From Luteitalea sp. (GTDB taxonomy: Bacteria; Acidobacteriota; Vicinamibacteria; Vicinamibacterales; Vicinamibacteraceae), in the NCBI GenBank assembly GCA_009377605.1, contig WHTT01000046.1, positions 1-51,363 of the forward strand: a DNA stretch of 51,363 bases. The letters run 5' to 3'. This document shows positions 24,202-33,267 of the stretch, piece after piece. How positions within the stretch are numbered: position 1 is the stretch's first letter; each line of letters begins with the position of its first letter. A model generated the notes under the pieces. That model saw nothing but the letters and a program-made list of their open reading frames with translations. It was not told the DNA's origin and searched no databases. The translations under genes were made by a program, and so were the position numbers.

Positions 24202-25419
24202 CTACTCATATCTCAACGCCTCGATCGGGTTCAGCCCCGCCGCGCGACGGGCGGGATACCAGCCGAAGAACACGCCAATCGACGCGGCGCAGGCGAACGA
24301 CAGGGCGACGGCCGTCGGAGAAATCACGATGCTCCAGGAAAGCAGTTGACCGATACTCGCCGACACGACGACACCGAGCAGGACGCCGGCAGCGCCGCCC
24401 GCGAGGCAGAGCGTGAGCGCCTCCGCGAGGAACTGCCTCAGCACGTCGCGGCGGCGTGCGCCAATCGACAAGCGTAGGCCAACCTCCCTGGTCCGCTCCG
24501 TGACGGAGACGAGCATGATGTTCATGATGCCGATGCCACCCACGAGGAGGGAGATCGCCGCGACACTGGCCAACAGATACGTCATGGTCGTCGTCGTCGA
24601 CGTGAGCACGCTCGCCATCTCTTCGTAGGTCCGAACCATGAAATCGTCATCCTCGCCAGGCACGAGACGATGACGCTGGCGAAGCAGGCCGGCAACGAGC
24701 TCCGAGACGGCGAGCGCTGACTCTCCGTCCGCAACAGAGAGGGTGATGTTGCTCAGGTGTGTCACGCCCAGCAAGCGCTTCTGTGCCGCGGTAAACGGCA
24801 CGATCACCGTATCGTCTTGGTCCTGCCCCATCGGTGATTGGCCTTTCCGCGCGAGCACACCGACGACCTTGAAGGGCTGCTTGTTGATACGAATTGTGGC
24901 ACCAATCGGATCGCTTCCCGCACCGAAGAGCTCGTCACGCACGGACGCACCAAGGACCGCGAACTTGGCCGCACGTGCGACATCCGCGTCCGTGAAGAAG
25001 CTGCCCTGCTCCAGCGGCCATGCACGAATCACCGGCAGATCGGCGCCAGCGCCCTGGACTTGCGTGGACCAGTTCGCCGCCGTCGTGACCACTTGCGCAC
25101 GCGTGCTCACGCCGGGTGACACGCCCTGAACTCCCGGCACCTCGCGCAGCGCGTCGGCGTCGGCCGGCGTGAGCGTGCTCGTAGCGCCTTGGCCCAGCCG
25201 TACGCCGCCGGCATTGAGCGAGCCGGCCGTGATGGTGACGACGTTGGTCCCCATGCTCGCAAGGCGGGCTTGAATGGAGGCGCTCGCGCCGTCGCCGATC
25301 GCCATCATGACAATCACAGCGCCGACGCCGATGATGACGCCGAGCGCCGTGAGCCCGGAGCGCATCACGTTTCTGCGCAAGGCCTCGAAGGCTATTCCGA
25401 ATGTCATCCAACTCTTCAT
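24202..25419 (-). CDS. MacB-like ABC transporter permease (ATPase-less)
   Basis: The 405-aa product has the MacB permease layout: TM1 (about 20-42, SGLTALGVIIGVGAVIVMMA), a periplasmic core (about 45-245), then three helices of an FtsX domain (about 280-395) with VSVTERTREVGLRLSIGARR and the ending WYPARRAAGLNPIEALRYE. MacB itself carries an N-terminal ATPase domain; that part is absent, and no ATPase gene lies between this gene and the adaptor gene. The start at 25419 is preferred because AAGGA precedes it by nine bases; 25428 is possible. It lies directly downstream of the adaptor and Spy/CpxP-like genes, so tripartite efflux of an envelope-damaging compound is inferred, with an ATPase from elsewhere. 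Confidence 0.88.
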   Translation of the reverse strand: MKSWMTFGIAFEALRRNVMRSGLTALGVIIGVGAVIVMMAIGDGASASIQARLASMGTNVVTITAGSLNAGGVRLGQGATSTLTPADADALREVPGVQGVSPGVSTRAQVVTTAANWSTQVQGAGADLPVIRAWPLEQGSFFTDADVARAAKFAVLGASVRDELFGAGSDPIGATIRINKQPFKVVGVLARKGQSPMGQDQDDTVIVPFTAAQKRLLGVTHLSNITLSVADGESALAVSELVAGLLRQRHRLVPGEDDDFMVRTYEEMASVLTSTTTTMTYLLASVAAISLLVGGIGIMNIMLVSVTERTREVGLRLSIGARRRDVLRQFLAEALTLCLAGGAAGVLLGVVVSASIGQLLSWSIVISPTAVALSFACAASIGVFFGWYPARRAAGLNPIEALRYE

Positions 25420-25426
25420 CGCGCCC

Positions 25427-25495
25427 ATCCTTCTTCGTGCTCTTCTTCTTCGTGCCCTTCGTGTCCTTCGTGGTTGATCCCCTTCGTGTCCTCGC
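25427..25495. repeat. CACGAAGG-type low-complexity repeat at an operon junction
   Basis: On the minus strand this gap reads as imperfect repeats of (A)CACGAAG, for example GGACACGAAGGGCACGAAGA followed by AGAGCACGAAG. It fills the gap between the adaptor gene and the permease gene, where an ATPase gene would be expected. Such CACGAAG runs occur between genes in several phyla of soil bacteria, from general experience; the origin is unknown. Confidence 0.55.
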
Positions 25496-25501
25496 TTGCC
25501 A

Positions 25502-26836
25502 TCAACCCCCGCGCGGCGCTCCCCTGCCGCCCCGCCGTGGGAACGAGGGCAGGAGCGGCGACCCGGATGAGCCCCCCGTCGCGGCCCCTGCAGCGACGGA
25601 CGGCTGGCCGACCACCACCTCGGCGCCCTCCTCGAGCCGACCGCCGACAATCGCCGAGGAGGTGCCGTCACCAACACCGAGCTCCACCGGCACCCGCTCC
25701 ACTCCTCCATCGTCTAGCCGCCAAACCGCCGCACGGCTGCTGGCGGTCGTCGAGCTGCGCTCCTCGTCTTCTTGGCGCTCGCCGCTCGAGCGACTGAGAG
25801 ACGCAGGCTGCACGATCGCATTGCTGGCCGCGCTCGACTGCGCGCTGGGAGACTTCTGCTTTCCGAAAGCAGCCAAGACCTCAGCCGACGGGTTGAACCG
25901 CAACGCCGCCGTCGGCACGCGCAAGGCATCGTCATCTCGCGCAACCTCGATGCTGACCGTTGCCGTCATGCCCGGTTTGAGCTTGAGCCCAGTGTTGGGT
26001 ACCTTGATCTCCGTCGTGTAGCTCACGACGTTCTGCTCGACGATCGGCTGGAGGTGTACCTGCGACACGGTGCCGCCGAACTCGTCGTCACCGTAGGCAT
26101 CGACATGAAACCGCACGGGCTGCCCCACCTGCACCCGGCCGATGTCCGCCTCGTCTACGCTCGCATTGACCTGCATGGTTCCAAGGTCGCGCGCAATGAC
26201 GAACAGCGTCGGTGTCTCGAGGCTTGCCGTCACGGTCTGGCCCACCTCGACGTCGCGCGAGAGCACGATGCCGTCGACCGGCGCGGTGATGATCGTGTGT
26301 CCCAGATTGACCCGGCTCTGCTCCAATGACGCCCGCGCCTGAACGAGTTGCGCCTCCACTGATTTCAGAGCCGCCCGGCTGACCTCGGTGGTGATGCGGG
26401 CCGAGTCCAGATCGGACGCGGCGAGGAGCTGATCGCGCGCCAGCGCCTCGGCCCGTGCCTGCTTCTGTTCCGCATCCTTCACCTGGACCCGCGCGCTCTC
26501 CACCTCGGCCTCCAAGCGGCGCACGCTCGCCTCTGCCTGTTGAAGCTGCGCCTCGAGCGAAGCCGGGTCGAGGGTTGCGATTACCTGCCCGCGCTTGACG
26601 ATGTCGTTGAAGTCGGCAGCCAGCGTTTTGAGAGTACCCGTGACCTGACTGCCGACCTCGACCGTGTCGACCGGCTCGACGGTGCCGGTCGCCTCGACCG
26701 TTTCGACGACCGGCCCTCGCGTCACCGTTGCCGTGAGCAGGCGAGGCTCTGTGCTGGTGGCACCGGCCCGGTAGTACACAACCGACGAGGCCACCACCAC
26801 CGCAACGACCACTGCTGCCACCAGTTTGAGTTTCAT
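25502..26836 (-). CDS. MacA/HlyD-type periplasmic adaptor subunit
   Basis: The 444-aa product has an N-terminal TM anchor (residues 4-23), then the adaptor order: membrane-proximal strand VETVEATGTVEPVDTVEVGS, lipoyl half QVTGTLKTLAADFNDIVKRG, a coiled-coil hairpin (about 93-180, rich in Ala/Glu/Gln), the second lipoyl half with ITAPVDGIVLSRDVEVGQTV, and a beta-barrel domain (VDAYGDDEFGGTVSQVHLQP). Residues 325-375 are a Ser/Glu-rich insert before the last strands, longer than in MacA. It bridges the inner-membrane permease and an outer-membrane channel. It lies 92 bp after the Spy/CpxP-like gene and upstream of the permease in one operon. Confidence 0.9.
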   Translation of the reverse strand: MKLKLVAAVVVAVVVASSVVYYRAGATSTEPRLLTATVTRGPVVETVEATGTVEPVDTVEVGSQVTGTLKTLAADFNDIVKRGQVIATLDPASLEAQLQQAEASVRRLEAEVESARVQVKDAEQKQARAEALARDQLLAASDLDSARITTEVSRAALKSVEAQLVQARASLEQSRVNLGHTIITAPVDGIVLSRDVEVGQTVTASLETPTLFVIARDLGTMQVNASVDEADIGRVQVGQPVRFHVDAYGDDEFGGTVSQVHLQPIVEQNVVSYTTEIKVPNTGLKLKPGMTATVSIEVARDDDALRVPTAALRFNPSAEVLAAFGKQKSPSAQSSAASNAIVQPASLSRSSGERQEDEERSSTTASSRAAVWRLDDGGVERVPVELGVGDGTSSAIVGGRLEEGAEVVVGQPSVAAGAATGGSSGSPLLPSFPRRGGRGAPRGG

Positions 26837-26928
26837 GTTGTCGCTCCTGCGGAGCGCGCTGGTAATAGTGGGCTAGCGAGGGGCCCTCGTTCAGGCCCCC
26901 TCGCCTGATACCGTCGCTGATCTGTCCA

Positions 26929-27450
26929 TCAATTCTGCGGCGGGTGCTCTCCGGATTGCCGCCGCTCCAGATGCCGTTGCCGAAATTCGGCACGCCGCTC
27001 CTGCCACTCTGCGTGCAGCGCCTTGGCCTTCTCCTGTTGCTCCGGCGTCAAGATTTGAAAGACCTCCGCGTGGATGCCTGCGTGCAGCACGGCAGCCTCC
27101 GTCTGGACTGCGGCCAGATCGGCGGCTCGCGCCTGAATCTCGGCTTCGTCGGCGGGTACGGTCATCGCCGCAGCCGTCAACGCCTCGCGCGCGGGCTGGA
27201 GCTTTTCAGAGATCGCCTGGAGCTCGGCGCGATGCTGCTCCCGAATCGACCGCACCAGCTCACGCTGCTCGTCGGAAAGATCGAGCTGGCGAAGCGCCCA
27301 GACGCCCGGGCCTCCCATATGCCCGTGGCTGCCTGGACCGTGCCAACCACCCGGCCCAGGCTGTGCAAGGGCCAGGGCACCAAGCGCCATCACCCCCGCC
27401 GTGCTGAGCGCTACAACCGTCATCTTCACTGTTCTCGTGTTGGACATCAT
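26929..27450 (-). CDS. Spy/CpxP-like periplasmic LTxxQ protein
   Basis: The 173-aa product begins at ATG 27450 (GGAGG ten bases upstream); ATG 27447 is equally possible. A signal peptide runs to about residue 30 (ALGALALAQ), followed by a Gly/His-rich segment (GPGGWHGPGSHGHMGGPG) that may bind metal. The mature part is helical, with two LTxxQ-type motifs, LDLSDEQREL and LTPEQQEKAK, as in Spy, CpxP and ZraP. These proteins are periplasmic chaperones or sensors in envelope stress. It is divergent from an OmpR-type regulator and its kinase, a CpxP/CpxR/CpxA-like arrangement, and heads an efflux operon. Confidence 0.85.
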   Translation of the reverse strand: MMSNTRTVKMTVVALSTAGVMALGALALAQPGPGGWHGPGSHGHMGGPGVWALRQLDLSDEQRELVRSIREQHRAELQAISEKLQPAREALTAAAMTVPADEAEIQARAADLAAVQTEAAVLHAGIHAEVFQILTPEQQEKAKALHAEWQERRAEFRQRHLERRQSGEHPPQN

Positions 27451-27611
27451 TGTTTTTCGACCTCCATTCCATTTGACGGGTAGACGTGTGGCGGTGCCAT
27501 GGCGCAATTGTGAAAAAACGATGGCAACGCGCGGTTCTCGGCGGGAAAACGAGGGCTGTGCGGGGCTGTGCCCGTTTTTCCCGCTAGACTGATTGAGAAT
27601 CGAGAATCGCC

Positions 27612-28361
27612 ATGTCAGCGCAGGAACCACAGGCAACCGAGCGGCACGAGTCACCGCGCCGCGTGCTCGTAGTCGAGGACGAGCGGCACATCCGCGATCT
27701 GGTGGCGCTCCATCTCCAGCTGGAAGGCTGGTCGACCTCGTCTGCGGGTGACGGGCGAGAGGCGCTGCGCCTGGCCCGCGAGGAACGATTCGATCTGGTC
27801 ATCCTCGATCTGATGCTTCCGGGGCTCGATGGCTTGACCGTGCTGCGCGCGGTTCGGCGGGAGTCGATCAATCAGGATGTTCCGGTCCTGCTGCTGACGG
27901 CACGCCGAGAAGAGGCAGACAAGGTGCTCGGCCTCGAGAGCGGCGCCGACGACTATCTCACCAAGCCGTTCGGTGTCCGCGAGCTCGTTGCCCGGGCGCG
28001 GGCACTGACCCGCCGGCGGCGCACGCTGCCGGAGATCACGACTGCCGGGGCGAACCAGCCGCCCGTTCATCTTCAACACGTGGCGATCGATCCAGCGCGC
28101 CGCCGAGCGAGTGTCGACGGTCGTGACGTCGACCTGACGGCACGGGAGTTCGACCTGCTCTATCTACTGCTCTCCAACCCCGGCATCGTGTTCAGTCGCC
28201 GAACGCTGCTCGCGCGCGTGTGGAAGGGAGAAGCCTTCGTCACCGAGCGCAGCGTCGACACGCTCGTGAAGCGCCTGCGGCGAAAGATTGAGCGAGACCC
28301 GGCAACCCCCACGATCATCGTCACAGTGTGGGGCATTGGGTACCGAGCCGCCGATGTCTGA
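27612..28361 (+). CDS. OmpR/PhoB-family response regulator
   Basis: The 249-aa product has a receiver domain (about 17-130) with the acidic pair VVEDE, phosphoacceptor D66 in VILDLMLPG, the conserved Thr in VLLLTARREE and Lys in YLTKPFG. A winged-helix DNA-binding domain follows (about 155-248: LTAREFDLLYLLLSNPGIVF, ERSVDTLVKRLRRKIE, IITVWGIGYR-type ending). A basic, Gln/Glu-rich segment of about 15 residues precedes the receiver. The kinase gene starts at 28354, overlapping the last eight bases. The gene is divergent from the Spy/CpxP-like efflux operon, 161 bp away, which is its likely target. Confidence 0.93.
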   Translation: MSAQEPQATERHESPRRVLVVEDERHIRDLVALHLQLEGWSTSSAGDGREALRLAREERFDLVILDLMLPGLDGLTVLRAVRRESINQDVPVLLLTARREEADKVLGLESGADDYLTKPFGVRELVARARALTRRRRTLPEITTAGANQPPVHLQHVAIDPARRRASVDGRDVDLTAREFDLLYLLLSNPGIVFSRRTLLARVWKGEAFVTERSVDTLVKRLRRKIERDPATPTIIVTVWGIGYRAADV

Positions 28362-29805
28362 TCCAATCTGGTATCGCAGCCTCTACTGGCGCATCGGCCT
28401 TGGCTTCATCGTCTGCGTGACGGGGTTGCTCGTCGCGCAGGGGCTGCTGTTCCTGTGGCTCACGGGCCATGGCGGCGGCCCGCTGGGCAGCCAGTCACCA
28501 CAGCGACTGGTCGAGCTCGTCGCGTCTGATATCTCGGCAGCGCTGGACACCGACCCTCAACTCGACATCGAGGAGTACGTGCGAGAGCAGTTCGGGCGCG
28601 TGCGACAGCCGTTTCTCGTCGTGCTCGTCGACGGGCGCCTCGTTCAGAACCGTGCGTTCGCTCTGCCGCCGCGGCTCGTTCGGTCGGCGCGGGTGGCGCT
28701 GAGGCATTCGCGCGCGTTCGAGCACCTGCGACACCTTCGTCGGCTCCATGGGCCTGCACGGATCGTCTCGCGCGACACCGTGGTCGGCGTGGTCGTGCCG
28801 ATCTTCCACGGACGGCCGTTCGTGTTTGCGATTCGCGAGTACGGTCCCGAGCTCGCGGCGGCGGCGGTTGCGCTGCTCTTTGCTGGGACGACAGGCATGG
28901 CATTCTTCGTCTTTCGCCCGGCACGTCGCCGGCTCAGAGTGCTCGAGCGCGCGACGGCTGCGATTGGCGCGGGCGACACCAGCGTGCGGGCGCCGGAGCG
29001 CGGCGGCGACGAGGTCGCGCTGCTGGCGCGGGCGTTCAACCGTATGGCCGCGGACCTCGAGGCCCGCGCACGCGAGCTGCAGGCCTCCGACCGGGCACGA
29101 CGCCAGCTCCTTGCGGATGTGTCACATGAGCTGATGACCCCGCTCACCGCGATCCGCGGCTACCTGGAAACCCTGGCGATGCCGGAGGCAGCGCAGGCCC
29201 CGGCCGCACGCCAGCGGTATCTGGAGATCGTGACCGACGAGACGCTTCGGCTCGAGTCGATCATTGGCGACCTGCTGGATCTGGCCCGCCTCGAGGGTGG
29301 CGGCGTGGCGCTCGAGCGCGAGCCCGTGCCCGTGGACTGGCTCTTCGGCCGGATCAGAGAGCGCCACGGCACCGTCCTGCAGGAGAAACGGATCACGCTG
29401 GACGTCCAGATCGCGCCCGGTGCCGACGCCGTCAACGGGGACGCGCGGCGTCTCGAGCAGGCAGTGCAGAACCTTGCCGCGAACGCTGTACGGCACGCGC
29501 CGGTAGACGGACGGGTCACATTGTCAGCCGAACCTATCGACGGTCACGTGCGACTGATGGTTCGTGACACGGGTCCCGGCATTCCCGCCGAGCACCTGCC
29601 GCTCATCTTCGACCGCTTCTACAAGGTGGATATGGCGCGAGACCACGGCTCCTCGGGAAGCGGGCTCGGCCTGTCGATCGTGAAGGCCATCGTCGATGGC
29701 CACGGCGGGACGATTACCGCATCCAGCCCTCCGGAGGGTGGCGCGCTCTTCGAAATGGTCCTCGACAAGGCCAGCACGGTCGAGCCGGGAGGTGGCGGCT
29801 CGAGC

Positions 29806-29820
<15 letters not shown>
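28354..29820 (+). CDS. Envelope sensor histidine kinase, partner of the upstream regulator
   Basis: The 488-aa product starts at ATG 28354, overlapping the regulator gene by eight bases, so translation is coupled. TM1 lies at about 14-37 and TM2 at about 166-187, enclosing a periplasmic sensor of about 125 residues rich in Arg. A HAMP linker follows (about 188-240). HisKA has H258 in LLADVSHELMTPLTAIRGYL; HATPase_c has the N box QNLAANAVRHAP, G1 DTGPGIP, F box FDRFYKVD and G2 GSGLGLSIVKAIVDGHGG. It should phosphorylate the regulator at D66. The layout and linked Spy/CpxP-like gene make it CpxA-like. Its 3' end overlaps the convergent reductase gene by 15 bp. Confidence 0.93.
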
Positions 29821-30840
<1,020 letters not shown>

Positions 30841-31024
30841 CGCTGCCTCCGTCTGCGCACAAACGAGCGCTGAGGCTCAGTCTAGCCGACCTGCCAGCGT
30901 CGCGGCATCGCACGAAAGGAGGAGACGAGAATCGGCCCCATGGTCTGCGCCAATTGAATTGACGGAGCGTCCACGCTACGATGCCGACGATGGCATGACC
31001 GCACGCACGAGGAGGCAAGTCCGG

Positions 31025-31756
31025 ATGACCGAACCAGTCGAGCGAGATCCGTACCGCGGCCGGAGTCCGCGAAAGATCCCTGCCTACAGCTCGTTCGAGG
31101 CCTCCCGCTACCTGCGGATTCCCGAAAACACTGTCCGCAACTGGGCATTCGGCTACGCGCAACGGACGGGCCCTGGCAGGACCATGCGCTCGAGGCCCTT
31201 ACTCAAGGCCGCCGACACACAGCGCCACCTCTTGTCGTTTGTCAATCTGGTCGAGCTGCACATGATCAGCGCGCTACGTCGCGACCACAATGTTCAGATG
31301 CCAAAGATCCGACGCGCGATCGACTATCTCGAGGCCAAGCTGAGATCGCCGCACCCGCTGATCGACGAGGAAATGGAGACCGACGGAACAGATATCTTCA
31401 TCAACAAGTACGGCTCGCTGATCAACGCCTCACGGGACGGACAGCTCGCAATGAAAGCCTTGCTCCAGGCTCACTTGAAACGCATCGAGCGCGACGAGCG
31501 CGGGGTTGCGGTTCGATTGTTCCCATTCACCCGCAAACGCGATGCGGATACGATTGTAGAAGCACCCAAGCTCATTGCCATCGATCCAGCCGTTGCATTC
31601 GGGCGGCCGGTGATCGTCGGGTCACGCGTCCCAACTTCAGAGATCGCCCAACGCTTCCAAGCAGGCGAGTCGCCCAGTGAAGTCGCCCAAGATTTCGGGA
31701 GAACCGAAGAAGAGGTCTGGGAAGCGATCCGCTGCGAGTTCCCAACGGCCGCCTAA
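31025..31756 (+). CDS. DUF433 antitoxin with N-terminal MerR-like region
   Basis: The 243-aa product starts at ATG 31025 behind an AGGAGG site nine bases upstream. The N-terminal part (YSSFEASRYLRIPENTVRNW) resembles a MerR-like helix-turn-helix used in antitoxins. A middle region of about 110 residues is helical. The last 60 residues are a DUF433 domain: IAIDPAVAFGRPVIVGSRVP, then TSEIAQRFQAGESPSEVAQD, and a closing TEEEVWEAIR helix. DUF433 proteins are antitoxins of PIN-like toxins and bind their own operator. The toxin gene overlaps its last 80 bases. It should neutralise the toxin and repress the operon; the family is known, the operator here is not seen. Confidence 0.85.
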   Translation: MTEPVERDPYRGRSPRKIPAYSSFEASRYLRIPENTVRNWAFGYAQRTGPGRTMRSRPLLKAADTQRHLLSFVNLVELHMISALRRDHNVQMPKIRRAIDYLEAKLRSPHPLIDEEMETDGTDIFINKYGSLINASRDGQLAMKALLQAHLKRIERDERGVAVRLFPFTRKRDADTIVEAPKLIAIDPAVAFGRPVIVGSRVPTSEIAQRFQAGESPSEVAQDFGRTEEEVWEAIRCEFPTAA

Positions 31757-32168
31757 GCGACTCGTCTTCTACGTAGATGAGTGCCTCGGCCGGCACGTGC
31801 CGCACGAGCTTGCTCGTGCCGGTTACGACATCCGACCGTGGTACGAGTACTTTGCAGGCCAAGAAGACGTCGAGTGGCTGCCAGCGATCGGGAAACGGGG
31901 CTGGGTGCTCCTTACGAAAGATAAGGACATCCGGCGCCGCCCTCTCGAAATCGAGGCAATTATCAACGCGCGCCTACGAGCATTTGTGCTTACTGCAACC
32001 GAGCTCAGACGCGAGGAGCAGGCGACGATTCTTCTGAAGGCGATGCCGAAGATCCACCGCATTTGCCGACGCACGGGACCGTTCATCTACAACATCACCC
32101 GCTTGGGCTACTTTGCCGAGATTCCCAAGCGTCTGCTCCGTCGCCGAACACGCCGCTTGTCAGGCTGA
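31677..32168 (+). CDS. PIN-like (DUF5615) toxin
   Basis: The 163-aa product is a DUF5615/Mut7-C-like PIN domain, a metal-dependent RNase fold. VFYVDECLGRHVPHELARAG carries the first acidic residues, and LLTKDKDIRR the second pair; GYFAEIPKR ends the fold. GTG 31677 is the only start in frame; the domain itself begins after about 30 basic residues. The start lies inside the antitoxin gene, 80 bases before its stop, in another frame, which suggests translational coupling and a fixed antitoxin excess. It likely cleaves RNA when free. ATG is absent upstream. Confidence 0.8.
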   Translation: MKSPKISGEPKKRSGKRSAASSQRPPKRLVFYVDECLGRHVPHELARAGYDIRPWYEYFAGQEDVEWLPAIGKRGWVLLTKDKDIRRRPLEIEAIINARLRAFVLTATELRREEQATILLKAMPKIHRICRRTGPFIYNITRLGYFAEIPKRLLRRRTRRLSG

Positions 32169-32204
32169 AACAAGCCGCGGTCTCACCTCGAACAAGCGAG
32201 GGTC

Positions 32205-32426
32205 TTAATTGAGCGCGCACGCGCCGGGGCCCCGCGGATCGCCGCACTGGCCACACGGCGCGGGTGACTCATCGAAGGACTCGCCGCGCGTGCTCACGGC
32301 AAAGGCGGAGAGCTGCTTGTCGAGCGCCGTCGACGCACACGATGGGCATTCGGGCTGGCGGCTGCCGAAGACGATGGTCTCGAACCGGTGCTCACAGGCC
32401 TGGCAGATGTACTCGTAGATAGGCAC
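32205..32426 (-). CDS. FmdB-family zinc-ribbon protein, likely leaderless
   Basis: The 73-aa product begins VPIYEYICQACEHRFETIVF, the standard FmdB N-terminus, with the zinc ribbon C-x2-C (residues 8 and 11) and CPSC (about 27-30). Two further Cys occur near the end, CGQCGDPRGPGAC. FmdB-type proteins bind zinc; a role in regulation is assumed for some. GTG 32426 is chosen for the family match. A TATAAT (32438-32433, minus strand) stands six bases before the GTG, so transcription should begin at or next to it, leaving no room for a ribosome site. A leaderless message is inferred. Confidence 0.82.
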   Translation of the reverse strand: MPIYEYICQACEHRFETIVFGSRQPECPSCASTALDKQLSAFAVSTRGESFDESPAPCGQCGDPRGPGACALN

Positions 32427-32485
32427 AGCGAAATTATAGCTGGGCTCGCGGAAAACCGAGCCTGCGCGGCGGCAGAAAGATTCCC

Positions 32486-32517
32486 TTGACAGCACCGCTA
32501 ATTATCGATAACGATAA
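32486..32517 (+). promoter_or_regulatory. Promoter with palindrome before the GntR regulator
   Basis: TTGACA (32486-32491) is followed by the inverted repeat TTATCGATAACGATAA (32502-32517; arms TTATCG and CGATAA, 4-base centre) that covers the -10 area. It lies 14 bp before the regulator start. Autorepression by the FadR-type regulator is inferred. Confidence 0.6.
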
Positions 32518-32531
32518 GACATTCGTCTGGC

Positions 32532-33266
32532 ATGACTAGCTTGCCTCTTCAGCCGCTGAAGACGGGATCGTTGAGCACCCAGGTGTTCGAGACCCTGCGT
32601 ACCGCCATCTTCGCTGGGCAGTTTCAGCCCGGTGATCCGCTTCGCGAGCTGCACCTCGCACGTGATCTCAACGTGAGCCAGGCCACGATTCGCGAGGCGC
32701 TCGTGCAGCTCGAGCGCCTCGGCCTCGTCGTACGCACGCCGAACGTGGGCACACAGGTCACCAAGCTCTCGCGCCAGGACATCGCCGAACGGGTCGAGCT
32801 CAGGACGATCCTGGAGGAGCGCGCGCTGGCTCAAGCCGCCGCGCGGATGGATGCGGCACAGTTCACCGAGCTGGGCCGCCGGCTCGGGCAGTTGACGACT
32901 GCCATGGCCAGAAACGACTACTTCGAGGCCGCACAGGCCGATCTGGCGTTTCATCGCTACATCTGGGAGCGTTCCGGCAACCACACGCTGTACCGCACGC
33001 TGGATCAGCTCGCCGTCCCGCTGTTTGCGTTCGCCAGCATCGTCCGCGGCGCCACCCAGCAGCACCTCGATGATCTCGTGCGGTCGCACGAAGGCCTCGT
33101 CTCTGCGCTTCGACAGAACAATGTGCAAGCGATTCGAACCGCCTTGCGTCGGCACTTCCAGCACGGGTTGTCGGAGGTCGAGATTCATCGCCTGACTAGT
33201 GCCGCCGCCCGCCTACGTCGCCCGCGCCGCGGGCGGCCTGCGACCAAGTCCAATCGAGGCAAATGA
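32532..33266 (+). CDS. GntR/FadR-family regulator (NanR-like by context)
   Basis: The 244-aa product has an N-terminal GntR winged helix (VFETLRTAIFAGQFQPGDPL, then LNVSQATIREALVQLERLGL and a VRTPNVGTQV wing) and a C-terminal FCD helical ligand domain with the metal-site pattern: DLAFHRYIWERSGNHTLYRT and RSHEGLVSALRQNNVQAIRT, ending in a histidine-bearing RRHFQHG. The C-terminal 25 residues are basic. It heads a run of co-directional genes for sialic-acid catabolism and its stop overlaps the start region of the receptor gene (2-bp gap). By context it likely controls that operon in response to a sugar acid. Confidence 0.9.
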   Translation: MTSLPLQPLKTGSLSTQVFETLRTAIFAGQFQPGDPLRELHLARDLNVSQATIREALVQLERLGLVVRTPNVGTQVTKLSRQDIAERVELRTILEERALAQAAARMDAAQFTELGRRLGQLTTAMARNDYFEAAQADLAFHRYIWERSGNHTLYRTLDQLAVPLFAFASIVRGATQQHLDDLVRSHEGLVSALRQNNVQAIRTALRRHFQHGLSEVEIHRLTSAAARLRRPRRGRPATKSNRGK

Positions 33267-33267
33267 C

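Noticed and set aside
31765-31780. CTACGTAGA inside the toxin gene
   Set aside because: It resembles half of the TACGTA site but lies in coding sequence without the second half, so it is counted as chance.
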